This document shows positions 11,394 to 25,309 of a DNA stretch of 64,000 bases, one piece after another. Each line of letters opens with the position of its first letter. The first letter of the stretch is position 1. The notes beneath the pieces were generated by a model, which saw nothing but the letters and a program-made list of their open reading frames with translations, was not told the DNA's origin and searched no databases. Origin of the DNA: Dipetalonema caudispina (taxonomy: Eukaryota > Nematoda > Chromadorea > Rhabditida > Onchocercidae); NCBI GenBank assembly GCA_013365325.1, contig JABVXV010000204.1, positions 1 through 64,000 on the forward strand, written 5' to 3'. The position numbers were made by a program, and so were the translations under genes.

Positions 11394-12144
11394 CCTTCTA
11401 CAATGATTGCTTCAAGCTTTCAATTCATGTTAATTTTGTATGAATTTTTCATGCAGCTCCTCGGGAAAATGCAGAAGCTGCAAAACCTATTAATCTATCA
11501 CAACGTTTTCAAAATCGACCATAAATCAGACTTTTTTTTTTGCTGAAATGATAAGAAATAGATCATATACGTTCAGTGCTACATCAGAAATTTTAAAAAG
11601 GACGTATCAACAATAGTTAGCTTAAAAGTTGCTTGAGCGAGTGAAATTTTCTGCATTTTGATATTGATGTATTGTTTTCGATTGAATCTTATTTAATATT
11701 GATTGACTAAATTAGATGATTGCAATTTCTTCGTTGCCACTTGGACAGCACATGTATTGGAAAGTAAAGATTAACTCAACAATGTGATGATAAGTTAGTA
11801 AAAGTAAATAAATTTAAACTAATGTAACATATTAATCAAAGCGGTTTAATATTTTCATACTATGATTTCGTTTTGAAAATTGCCATAATTATTATTGATT
11901 ACTAGTAATTGCAATGGTTTACATTAGAAAATATAGCTTTGATAAATTTCTTTTACGTATACCTTAGGCTTCTGATAACAGGAAATAATTTCAATAATTT
12001 TCGAGAATTTTTTTTCACTTCAATTTCTAAATTTCATAGATAATTGTTTATGTAACAGAATAGTACTAACAATGAATGATGCGTCTCACTCTTTAAACAT
12101 ATCAAATTTCATAAACTCTCGAACCCTCTACTGTACCAAAATCC
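11394..12144. promoter_or_regulatory. Divergent intergenic region of the receptor-like gene and the Cys-loop channel
   Basis: About 750 bp separate two divergent start codons, so both promoters should lie here. The minus-strand start at 11393 is preceded by a TTGTAG acceptor-like site four bases away, consistent with trans-splicing. No specific promoter motif was identified. Confidence 0.35.
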
Positions 12145-15100
12145 ATGAATTTGTTGCGGAATTTGGGATCGCGCTTGGAATGCTGTTACAAATTAGATTT
12201 TACGGTGAGATTTTTTAATTTAAGTATATTCCAAATCAAATTTTGTTATAATTTGGGAAAATTCTCAAAACACTTCAAAAATTTTTTGAATCAGAGCTTA
12301 TATTTCTTAATTTCAAACTTTGATATTTTTACATTTTTCGAAAACTTAGTTTTGCTATGTTTGGCTATTACCAACGGATGGGCAACAGAAGCAAACAGAA
12401 AATTGGAAGAAGCGCTAATGAAATCCTACAATCGGAAGCATCGTCCAGTAAAAAAAGATTCGACAACGATGCAAATTCAGATTTACCTTTTAATTGGTCA
12501 TATTGAAAAAGTGGTATGACTTTTGGAAGCTTTGTAAACACATATTTACATAAGCTTATTGGTTGGTTAAAAATTTAATTTGATTGATTGATTGGGAAAA
12601 AAAGCAAAAAATAAAATTGATTGTTATATCATTGTTTCTACAAATAGGGTTGATGAAGTCCTTTTTTTTGATTGGATCTATGTTTCAGATTATTTTCGTA
12701 TTTTATTAGAAAATATTAATATTATTGATTAAAAAAAAGAAAAATACGACACAGGATGAACATGAACAAACGATGTTACTTCATGGATTATTGTGGACAT
12801 CATGGACCGATGAATACTTAAAATGGGATCCTAATAAATATAATAATACAAGGCGAATTGCAATTGAAAGTTGGAAAATTTGGCAACCTGCTCTTTCGCT
12901 TTACAATAGGTTTTAAATTGATTTTTTCATCCAAAAAGAAGAAATTACACTTAAATTAATTACATGAAATAAAACGCTTTACTGATAATATTATAATCAT
13001 CCTTGTTCGATATATGAAATTCCCCCATACTTAATCATATTTATATACTGAACTGATGATATCATTTCCTACTTTTTACTGTCTTAACTGATAATCAATA
13101 GTAACCTAAAGTTTTTCGATAATTTTGACAGTTTTACAGTGCTTCATAACTTTTTAATTTCTTAGCATAATTATCAATTTCAATTTCTTAGAAGGACTGA
13201 TACCTTCAATTTTTAAATTCTTATTGAATGCAGGTGTACGATCTTTTGGTATTTGCATCAAATAAAATTTCGAAAATCTATAGCAATTTAGAGTGAATTG
13301 CAATCCAAAAACATATCACAAATAAAACAAACTTCAGTTCCAAACAAACTTCAGTAAAGTCAAGCTACTTGAATAGCTCATAATTCAAAGTACACAATGA
13401 AATTTATCTCAAGAAGTTAATTCCAAAGCAGTGAAATGGAATTATTTAACTGTTCAGAGATTCATTATCTGCAGCAAGAACTGATTCATGTATCAGTTCT
13501 GAAATAGTTGGATGAGGAAAAATTGTTGATTTTATATCAAGATCTATTGCTTCTATTTGCTTTGCAAGAACAAAATTGCTAAAGAATGGTGTTGACTGAT
13601 GCATGATGAATAGTAAACTGAATTTTGAATATTAAATTAACTTCTTTAAACAACAAAGTAGTTTTTTTCAAAAAACAGCAGTAGTAAATAATTTATTATT
13701 CAATGTATCATTATTTGGGATGGAAATGATCATCAAAGTTTAACTTAATGAAAAGTACTACAATAACATTTATAATTCATTTTAACAGCATTTATTTATG
13801 AATTTCCATTATATTTCAGTGCACGTGGAAATAGTTGGTATTTGCATATGGGTGGGTTACCAGCATCGGTAAATAACGACGGTAAAGTTTGGGCATCTGG
13901 ATCGTTCAGCTTTCATGTTACATGTTTATTTGATTTTACTAATTACCCATATGATGAACAGGTAATTCTATCCCTTCAGTTCTTATGAAATACAGTTGAC
14001 TAATACTAATCCATTTCAGAGTACATTTTAACATATTTCAATATTATTTTTTAATTTTAGCTTTTACTGATGCTGTATTCGTAATATTTTAAAGAACAAA
14101 GTTCACTAATTCTTTTTCTTTCTGCTTGTTAAATAAAGAAATTTTATTTTCTACTTATTACATTATCAGCTTTTTGTCCGATTCATCAAAACATTGATTC
14201 ATTAATTTCGGTTATAGGAATGTCCTATTGTGATTGCTGATTGGGTATATGATCTTTCTAAGGTGAATTTATCTGATCCATCCGGAAATGCGGGTTTAAA
14301 TAAACCAGCAATCAAACTTAGTTATGATCCCCTCGATAATACAAATTCAAAACGTCATGTTGCAGGTATACATATTAAAAAATAAGAAATATTGGTTCAG
14401 TAGTAAGGATTGAAAAGTAACTTCAGGTTCTGTAGTTTGGATGATTTGCAAGTTTTATCTTCATCTTTATCCTTCATTAATTTGTAGAAAGCAAGTTTAC
14501 AATTCGAACTGTAAGGTACTTATTTCATTTTCGTTGTTCAGGTTGTTGGGAAGTAAAAGACACATGGCGTCGTCAATGTTATTGGGGACCAACAGGTTGT
14601 AAGGATGAGCCACCAGACAGCCAAGTATGAAATATCATTAAAATAATTATAATTTAAATTTCATTTAAAAAATCAACAATTCATAGTAAACAAAGCTACT
14701 TCAGCAATAACAAAGACTGCATAAGTATCGAAGCACAAGAAGATATTCTAGAAGTTGAAGTGTGTCTGGATGATACCATAACATTTATAGCCGCTGAATC
14801 ATAAGCTAAGTTTTGTTCAGGAAGCAAATAGAACTACGATTCGTTAAATTGAATGACCGAAGTATGATTATACTGTGATAAGATGTGTTAGGTTTTCATA
14901 AAAGCTTGAAATAAGAATGTATATTATAGCCAGAATGGTTCTGGTCGTTGATCGAATTTGGTGTTCGTATTAAACGCAACGTACCGTATTTTGGCCTAAC
15001 AATTATCTTACCTACTGTAAGTCAATAACTGATATCAAATATTTACAAAAGTTAATAAAATAAGTGTGATATTTCTTTATATACGTATTAGATTGGTGAA

Positions 15101-18100
15101 GTGACTGAAGGAAACAGTGTATGTACAGAGAATTAGAAACGCACTATAATATTTTCATATTACTTGTAGAAAAATTCTAGAAAATTTGCTAAAAAAGATA
15201 AATGAAGTAACTTTGGCTTTAAATTAAATTCCATGAAAATCTTATTGCTCATGAATTAGTAACTAAGACTAATTGCTATAATGAATTTTTAAATTTCAGA
15301 AAATTCTTTTACTGCAATTAATTGAAATAATTGGTATTCAGTTACTTTCTACTAATTCACCGCAGCTTTTTAATAAAACTTGTTTCGAAGAATTTTTAAA
15401 ATGAATCAAATTTTAGGAGAGATAACTATTTCCTCCTTTTGACCCATCAAACTTTTATGGTATTTTTTTGGGCAATTAAATTTTTATATCATAAATCTTA
15501 TGGAGAAGAATTACCACTTAAAAACATTTTCTTTAGATGATCACTTGTTTTCTGACACTGATCGTCTTCTGGATTGATACAATATCATTGACGATCGCCA
15601 CAACAGTGTTGAATATACTCTTACAAGGATTGCATAGTTGGGAATTTATTAAAAATTTACCTCCTGGCAGCGGCGGTGTACCAAAAATAGGTAAAATTGA
15701 TGTTTTTACTTCTGTGATCAAAATTTTTGTAGCAAAGATTTTTACTGGTTGTTTAACGAATTAAATATTTTAATTAGCTTGGTTTAACTATATAAGCATA
15801 AAGATATTAATACCATTTTAATAACATGTTTTCTAAAATAGATTATTTATATTTTAATTGAATAGCAAGTACTAATTCAAGTTACTTTTGATTCCAAACC
15901 TTTTTATAAAAATTCTATTTACATATTATTTTGAATATATTATAGTCTCATTTTATGGTATTAATCTATCACTGACAGGATTAGCATTCATGCTACATGT
16001 TACTATCGCTTATTTGGTTTATATCTTACCTGAAAATTTGGAACTACCATTTCAGGTTAGACTATTTTCCGTACTAATTTTGACAAAAAGGAAATTTTCG
16101 AAAATTAGAAAGCTTTGAAATCTAAGCCTTTCAGAAATTTATTTTTGATTTCGAACTACCTTAAGTTGCTTTTGAAATTTTAAATTAGTTTCAAACTGTT
16201 TTTAAGTTGCCTTTGGAAATTTTATTATTTAGAACTAAAGTGCCTTAGTTTTTTATTACTAAATTGCATAATATTTAATCTCAAATTCACTACAAATTCT
16301 CTTTTTTCTATTTTTTACGTTACAGTTAACTGATATAACGGAAAGATTGAAGCAAATGAGGCCATTCAAAGTTAAAGGATTTTCATTCGATCCCCAAAAA
16401 TAAGTTTCATTTTTTGCAAATGTTTTTCAGAAAATTACTAAGCTTTCATTTTGTTTTTAAAATTCCATTATTTTTCTTGACATAATAACATTTTTAATAA
16501 GTACGCTAATTTAATCAAAAATTATTTTACATATATGATATTAAATGCATGTGAAGTTTTTTAAATATTCGGGTCAAGATTACAATTTAAATGTAAAGTA
16601 TGAAAGTTAAATCGATTAATTTCTTTTTCCTGCTTGAATTAGTCAATATCAATCCGCTTGTTTGATTTACAAAATAATTTAATGAAGTTTTGAAAATTTG
16701 AGGAGCTTGATAGTAGTCTTGCCAAAATTATAACTAATAACAGAATAATGATGATGATAGGCTTAAACTTCATTTATTATCAATTTATCAATATATGTTA
16801 TTTAAGAAATAGTGATCAAGTGGAACATTAATGAGGTTTATCGTAAAGTTAATTTAGAATCAATCCTTGTATCTCTTATTTGCTGGGTTTTACATACTTT
16901 GCTATAGTATAATATATGATTTGAGTAATAATTCCAATAGCAATTATATCAAAAACTAAAATTTGAATAGAAATTAATGTTTCCATCTAAAATATTTTAC
17001 ATTTTCAAGTACAATAAAATCATGGAGATTTTTGCCAACTTTTGAAGATGCTTTAAGTAAATAAATAAATATATATATATATATATATATATAACCTCGA
17101 TTTTAAGCTTTTGACTGGTGATTATCAAGATGAAGAATATCACCAACAAAACCATCAGAAGCAACAACAATACGATAACACTATAGTAACGGATCAGAAT
17201 CCTACATTTCGCTCCACTACTACAACTAGCACAGGACTACAATTGAATTCTTCAGTCAATGGTGGCGAAAATATAGCATTAACTGATAATACAAATTCAC
17301 CACGTATGGTTTTGTTAAAACATTATAAATTGACAAAGCAATATTAATGTCAAGGGAGAATTCGAAAATGATATAAAGTATTTGAAGTAAGGGAGCTATT
17401 TTAATTCTTATCAATATAAATAAACAAAGTATTAATTACATTAGGTTAACTTAAAGTTCTAATATTTGACTTCATAAGTTTGAAATTGTTTAAAAAATTC
17501 GTAAAAAATGACTTAGATTCGAGAATGCAATAGAAGATTAATTTGTAATCAACACTTTTCAAAGATACATGACATATTCTCATGTTCAAATTGGTCAAAT
17601 CCAAATTATTTGAGAGGAAATTTCATCTTTTTAGAAAAGATGCTAAAACAAAAAACGATAGGGATGGAAGAAGTTAGCGATAATTTCTGGACATAAGCAA
17701 TAATTGCAAAAATATTTCAAATTCGTTCTCCAAAGCTGTTGCATTTTTTGAAGTATTTTACATTGAAAGACTTAATTGAAATAATGGGGACTAGAAATAA
17801 ATGATCATGCAAATATGTAACAATGCTTTTATCTTATCAGAATCCGCAGCTTATCTTAATTTTTAAGAATACAAGAAACTGAAAGTAAGAATTAAATTCG
17901 AAATGAAAAATATATATATAGAAACTTAAGCTGACCATATTCTTCCTCATCTATTCCACACATTTCATTTCACACATAACGATAAGTTCGTAGAGAAAAA
18001 CATGAAAAGCCTTGTGTAAGATGACAGAGAAAAATTAATTACGTCAACGGTTCAGAAAGACTTTAAAGAGCGATTTTCAGATGCCGTCTATTCGCATGTT

Positions 18101-18271
18101 CGATCGCAGAGTGAGAATGAGATAACCGTTGTTGCAAATGCGAAAACCGCAAAGAATAGCGATATTGTAGAACTTGGCCATATTGCTCAACAATTGTACA
18201 TCGTTAGAAGATTGATATTTTTCTTGTTCCTTGTCATTTATATTATTTCTATACCAATTTGCTTGTTTTAA
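12145..18271 (+). CDS. Cys-loop (pentameric) ligand-gated ion channel subunit, nicotinic-receptor-like orphan
   Basis: Eleven exons (12145-12513, 12755-12909, 13820-13961, 14218-14365, 14542-14624, 14930-15016, 15537-15690, 15946-16055, 16326-16370, 17108-17303, 18021-18271) give 579 residues. The ectodomain shows [13 protein letters not shown] and [11 protein letters not shown], and the Cys-loop runs [13 protein letters not shown] to EC with exactly 13 residues between cysteines. M1 is split between two exons ([10 protein letters not shown] then [12 protein letters not shown]). M2 contains [12 protein letters not shown], followed by [10 protein letters not shown]3 is [18 protein letters not shown]. 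The M3-M4 loop is Gln/Thr/Asn-rich. M4 is [17 protein letters not shown] just before the stop. Loop C has no adjacent cysteine pair, so it is a non-alpha subunit, and the M1-M2 linker lacks both the GEK (cation) and PAR (anion) motifs. The signal peptide and start are uncertain: about 95 residues precede the recognisable ectodomain. Confidence 0.8.
17068..17093. repeat. (AT)n microsatellite
   Basis: A short run of AT dinucleotides in the intron before the M3-M4 loop exon of the Cys-loop channel. Confidence 0.9.
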
Positions 18272-20758
18272 TTAATTTACTTTCCCTGTTTCATTTAATT
18301 TGCTTCTTCTTCATGGTTCAAGTAGCTAAAGTCACTGAAGAAACAGTTGATATTTGGCCATTTCATGATTCGAATCAAAATTAGATCCATTCATTTCAAC
18401 ACAATTCAATTCTATTTCAAATTCTTTTCACTGATTATTCAATTTAATCATATCCAGCTCGTTTCAATTGTTCCAATCCAATTCATTTAATTTTCCCATC
18501 TATCTACACTTCATGAAGTATTTGGATTACAATTAAAATACATTTTTAGAAGTGCTCCCACTTCCATCAATGATAATAAAAGCACTAAAATAAATGGTTT
18601 AATGTCACTTTGTAAAATTTAAAATAATGAATTTGTTGTACTTTTATAACAACTGGCAAACTTTCACGCTCTTTACGAAAGCTGAAACTTGCATTGAATA
18701 TGCGGTCACGGCTATATGGGAAAATTCCACTGATTTATAACAATTTCGGGAGTGACAACAAAACTGTAAATTTTCATAGGTTTCGAAAAATTATTCAGTT
18801 AAACAATTACGATAAGTAGGGAACCAGGGAATTAACATTCATATATTTTAAACATAACTTTCTTCGTTTCCTGCAGACAATACAATTGAATATTTACCAA
18901 AAAATTGCAACTGTATGCCTAAATACAATTTGATTTTGATATTGATTGATTCCATTTTTTTCCATTTTAAGCGCTTCTATCAAATTTAAAAAATGAAGTG
19001 CTTCGCAGCTGTGTTTGCAATACTTGGAATGCTTTTAAATATTTAACTGCACCAAATTTAATTGCAGTGAACATTTCATCAGTGCTAAAGTCTTATTTTT
19101 TTTTATTTTTTGCTTTGATAGATTGAAGTTAAAGGAGCAGGCATAGTGTTAGTTGCAATTAATAAATGATTTCGAAAAAAAAATTCAGTTAAAGTACCTG
19201 AAGTTTTTAGATATAACAACAGAATATGGGCGATTGAAGAATTGCAATCGTTGAGAATTTTTATTTGTCAACAGTTCTTTTTAAATTTTACAAATAGGAT
19301 ATATATAAAAGGAAATAATGTTGGAGTTAAGTAAAAAGTTGAATTGGTTGAAGTAAGAGGAAGAAATGATCAGCATGAAATTGATCTAATTTTTTGTCAT
19401 GTCTCTTTATAATCAAAACACCAATTTCCCTTGAGCATTATTTGCTTACAAATAATCAATAAGTAATTCGTTTTAAATTATACCATCAATATACTTGAAA
19501 TGTGGAATAATGTTTTTATTTTTAAAGCTTAGTCATGAGCTAATTCAGAATTCATTTCAGGGTTTAGTCATAAGCAAATTAAGAATTCGTTCCCTACAGC
19601 AACCATAATGATCTTACAATTGGAGCAAATGCAGAATAAACAAGGTGTAAGCAGAAAATCGTTATATTTCTATTAGAACTATAATTGGCATATCTGCCTG
19701 GAAAATAATAAACAGCAATTGAGAGTTTCATTCATATAAGAAATTTAAGTACTTAAACATACTTAAATTGATTCAGGAAACTTATCTGGAACAATTAAGA
19801 TCAATAAGTTAAACGCGATTAAGCAGATTTCGCAAAATATTATTTTCCATAGGTATATATAACATGAAATGTCAGTCATATAATATGATTTAATGATCAT
19901 GATTTAATGATCATACCATTTCTTCATTGCGCAATTATAAACAAACTTCTTGATTTATAATAGTACATTAATTATTCTTTCTAAATAAAAAAGATATTAT
20001 GCAAAAAGATGTGATGCAAAGAATTAATTTTAACCAACAAAATTTTCTAAAGGAAAAAAAATCCCAAAAATGGAAACTTAGCTGTTACGTTATTTTCACA
20101 TTAGTGAATCATTAAGCATAACAGTGAAAGAACTTAAAAAAGGGAAAGATTTGAAAACATGCATATAAATACAGTTGCTAAAATCTTTTTTTTATAGTTT
20201 CATACGAATGAAAAAGATAAAGACGAAAAAAAAAATGAAAAAAAGGAGAAGGAAGAATGAAAAGCTAAATTCAAATAATAACAGTACTACTATCATTCAT
20301 TCACTACATTGAAATGATAATATTACATCAAAAATATATCAACCACTCTTTTTCAAACATTCTTAATAAGTTTTGACTTTTTCTTCACATTTTAACTCGC
20401 ATAATTTATATAAATTTCCAGATTTCTGAGAAATGAAAGAAAAATAAATGTTTTTCATTATGAAACACTAAATGATTATTGTTTTATTTTATTTTTTTCA
20501 AAAGAAAGAAGTTTTGATATAATTTTTTGAAAGCCTTCCATGTGTACTATTTAAAAAGCATTATTTTAGTTAATACTATGCTACAAATTATGCCATTAAA
20601 AGCACATTTTTTTTCGGCTTTCTTCAATGAGAATGTGGGTGAAGTGAGATTGAACAATTTTTTTGCTTTTATTATCATGGGAAAAATGTCAATAAAAATG
20701 TTTTAGGGTGTGAAAAAATTCATACAAATATAAGTACTTCAAACATTACTATTGCTTG

Positions 20759-20814
<56 letters not shown>

Positions 20815-21587
20815 AGTTTCAATTATCTTGTTTTATCATGTGAATTACTAAAATGCTTCTGAATTCTTGCTCAATTATTTGAAAAACGGGATAAATAGTA
20901 AGAGTTCATTTGCAATTTGATAGGTTCACGGCCACGAGCAATTAGCCAGAACAAATGATTCGAGTTTTTGCAAATCTCATATCAATCGTGTTACTGAAGC
21001 TAATATCACGATGAAGACAGTTTTCTAGATTCCTTGAGGGTAGCGAACTATAATAAATGATCGCTCAAAAATAAACAATTCTTATATTGAAGATTATGGA
21101 CTATGTTTATTCATATTAAAAAATTTTAATTATTTTTTCATTGAGTACGCTAAGAATACTATTAATATCTTGAATATTAAGTGAACAAATAGTATTTGCA
21201 AATTTCTATTTTTTGAATTTAGTAATCTTTCGTTTTGACCAATTGAATAGAAATTTTTAAGTTTGACACTTTTCATGGTGAAAATAATGAAATTTCAAAT
21301 CTGACGGATTTTTTAGTGACCGCAAATTATGAATTTTTAAATTTGATATTTTTTATATCAAAAAAACACCGTAGTATCTCAAAGTTTGCTATGCATAATG
21401 CAACAGATGGGTCAGTTGGGAAAATTTAACTAATATGTAATGGTTTTCTGTTTTATGTAATGTAGTTGTTGTAAGTGCAAAACTTTATGTATGTTTATAA
21501 TAATCATAAGAATATTCCAATGAACAATAAATAGACATTATCGATTGATTGGTTTGAATAAATATTTAAAAATTATTGTACTTGCAG
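18272..21587. other. 3.3-kb intergenic region, channel 3' end to bestrophin start
   Basis: AT-rich DNA with no recognisable coding signal on either strand. It contains the 3' flank of the Cys-loop channel, a purine-rich tract near 20215-20260, an (ATT)n run at about 20758-20813, and the promoter region of the bestrophin gene. TTGCAG directly precedes the bestrophin ATG. Confidence 0.5.
20758..20813. repeat. (ATT)n trinucleotide microsatellite
   Basis: About 18 uninterrupted ATT/TTA units in the intergenic region upstream of bestrophin. Confidence 0.95.
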
Positions 21588-24500
21588 ATGACCGTAAATT
21601 ATAATTTGCAATTATCAAATTCGAAACCATGGACACTTTTCCTTATTTTATTACGATGGCGCGGAAGTATTTGGAAACTTGTACTAATCGAACTTGTCAT
21701 ATTTTTGTTAATGTTTTTATCCATTAATATAATTCTCAATCATATACTTCCAGAAAAAGCACGGGAGTAAAATTTTTACCTACATCTTTTGAATAATTCT
21801 GCTCTTTATTTTCACTTTAATTTTTTCTCTTAATTTTATTCAAAATTGTAATTTGGATGCTTTGAGGACATGTGAAGTGGCATAGAAAATACTTATTGAA
21901 TGATTTATTGAGATTTATTTCATATATTATTGATTATTAAATGCAAATTTTGAAAAAGTTTAATGCAGAAGAAATAGAGCATAATTGTAGAGATACGATA
22001 GCTCTTCAAATTTATCAAATCAATTTTCATCATTTTGTTTAACTCTTCTTATAAAATATTAATTGTAGAATAGTTGCCGAAATAACGCAATGGTTCAAAT
22101 CACAAGAGACTTTTAAAATGATACCAATCGAATTTATGCTCGGTTTTCTTGTCCAGGCAATCATTACACGATGGCAGAAAATGATCCATGATATTGGCTT
22201 CATTGATAGGTTAATGGCTTTTTTTTTCGATTTTTCAACTGTTTAAATTCTTCTTCGATTTTTATTATTCAGTTGTTCCCGTCCACAATGAATTTGAGAT
22301 TTAATTTTAAAATATTGCTTCCTTGTTTGATCTATTTTTCCTTAGGATTTCATTATAAAAAAAGATGAATTAACTTTCTTCTGTTTCTGGGAGATATTTT
22401 TTATTCCTTATTATTGTGGTAGAGAAGTGATGCTATTTCCAATTTCCATTCTGCTTTGTTTGTAAAATAATAACAAAATCAACCAATCAATCAGTTAATC
22501 ATTCGATCAACTAATCAATTATCATCAATCAATATTTCCGTCTTTTATGATTATGAGAGTAATTTTAAGATCTATGCTTGATTTCTTTTGCAGCTTATCA
22601 CTGACAGTAACTGGTTATATTCACGGTAACACGGATTACAGTCGTATGATACGGCGTAATATTGTGCGTTATATTTGTTTAGCTCAAGTACTTGCATCAC
22701 GGGATTTTAGTATTGCTGTTAGAAAACGATTTCCTACAATTGATTCCATTGTTTCAGCTGGTGGGAACTAATTTTTGTTTATGTTCTATCTAAACAAACA
22801 ATCAAAGGAAAGAAAAACAAAAAGGAAAAAAAAAACTATGGACAAGAAAATTAGCTTAGCTTATTTGATTAGGCAAAGTTCTCCCCATCTATTATTCAAC
22901 TTAATTCATTTATTTGTATTAAAATGATTAAAATGGTTGGTTAAATTTGTTTGGTCACTGAATAAATAAAGTGGAAGCCAAGTAAATAGCTGATAAGTAA
23001 TGATAATTCTAAGGTTGTTTCAAAAACTGTTTTATCTCCAAGATTTCTATCGTAGTAATTACTCAACAGTTTTCTTTTCTGTTTTTTTTTTAACAGAAAT
23101 TTAGAATATCGTAGTTTCATTTCTGGTTTCATGCTACCACATGAGAAGGAAAAATTCGATCAAGTGGGTTGTAATTTTGGATCAAGATATTGGTTACCAG
23201 TGCAATGGGCACTTTCCATTGTTCATACTTCTCGTCGAGAACAATTAATTGATAGTGACCATTACTGTGAACGGGTTTGTGAGGTATTTTATTTTATGGT
23301 TTATATTAAAAATTGTCATACGGTACATTCTTGACGATTTGTTTATGATAAAACTTAATCCAATTTATTTTCAGGAAATTAGATGTTTTCGGAACAATTT
23401 AGCTAATTTATGCAAATTTGATTGGGTACCATTGCCTTTAGCATATCCTCAATTAGTGTATCTGGCAGTACATGTACACTTTTTCATAACACTTATTTCA
23501 AAGCAAGAAATTATCCTACCAATGGTACAAAACAACATGACAAAAACGCCCAGTACTGCAACAATAGTTAGCAAACGGATTCACTTCATTTTTTTTCTCT
23601 ATTTTTCTTTGGTAAATTTTTTTAAAAAAAATGATATGATAGCAATTTGGTAAAACAGAATGATAGTTTTGCTCTTATCTCTCTTAATTAGCCTATGAAT
23701 TATTTATACATATCATTATAGTTGCATCGATGGTTTCCGTTAACACCGGCGATACAATTCTTTTTTTATATGGCTTGGACAAAAGTTGCAATGGTACTTA
23801 TTAATCCATTCGGTGAGGATGATGATGATTTCGAAACAAATGCACTCATTGATCGAAACTTTAAAGTATATTTTGATAAAATTTCCCTCATCTATTTCAT
23901 TTATCGAATGAAAAATTGGAACTATCTTCAAAATAAATACTTTCTCATGCAAAAATAACTATCATATCAATGATACCTATTACATCAATTGTCACAAGAA
24001 TATTCATATCTTTGCTATTATTTCAACTTTTATACTTCCGTTATAGTGATGTTTCTCTTTTGGATTATGTTATGATTCAAGAAGTGTACCTCTTTTTCTG
24101 AATTCATGACATCACCCGGAAAAGAAAGACTTAATTAAACTATGAACTGAAACATACTCATCATTATCAACCGTGTCAATAAGTGATAATTTGGTAGATT
24201 TAAGAGACCTTATTTGATATTCCTTTTAATTGCTTTTTTTAAAGTATATTTATTAAAGTTGATAATGTTAAAGAATGATAAAGTTAATAAAATTCGATTA
24301 TTCCGTAATTCATCAACCATTTTAGGTAGGAATGAGAATTGCAGATGGTACAAGCGATGATGTACCGACGCAGTTGAAGGATTCGTTTTGGAATCGTAAT
24401 ATTGAAGCATTATATAGCGAACATTCTGTTAGAATAAATGAAAGACAAGATGGTTTAGTGGGTTCCGCTGCAAGATTTGCGTAATATTATGCAAACATTT

Positions 24501-25261
24501 GATAAATTTTCGAATTTTAAACATTTAAAATATGTCAAAATTCAAATGATGAAATATTGGCTGTAAAAATGCAGAAAGTCCTTTAAAGTATATCTATGTA
24601 TATATTAAATATAACAAATTCAATGAGAAAGGTAAATATTATTGGTATGAAAACCCTCACATCTAATAGTAAGAAATCATTCCAACATTACTACGATATA
24701 TAGATTAGTAAACAAATAAATATATTAAAATTGTAAAACTTGAAATTCATAGCAATGACCAATTATCTTTTCAGGGAACCATGTGATGTGAAACAAATAT
24801 TGATGATACCGTTGAAACGAAACAGTATAAGTAGCATCAGTAATGGTAGCTATCCAATGTATATAAGGCAACAGTATAAGTAGCATCAGTAATGGTAGCT
24901 ATCCAATGTATATAAGGCAAAGATCACAACGACAAAGTATTATTACAAATGATGGGAAGTATGTGAACATTGTTTACATCATATTATGCTGAAATATAGT
25001 TATTTCAGCATAATATCCAACAGAATATTAGCAAAAGTATTTCACTTCAAATAATATAATTGCTCAGCTAACGATATAAAATACATGAAGGATCACGTAA
25101 ATTAGTAAACTTAAGTTCCGCAAGTGTATATATATAGATAATTTTCAATTGCTTTAATCCATACTTTAGTTCTATCGTCCTAGCTAAATAACAGGTAGAA
25201 GAAAACTGAACATTTGAAATCAAACTTAGGCCATGTAATTCAAAAGTTTATGTTTGATTCT

Positions 25262-25309
<48 letters not shown>

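Noticed and set aside
11240..11407. Plus-strand ATG frame with a GTAAAA donor, considered as exon 1 of the Cys-loop channel
   Set aside because: It is the antisense of the signal-peptide exon of the receptor-like gene, which fits its next exon in phase.
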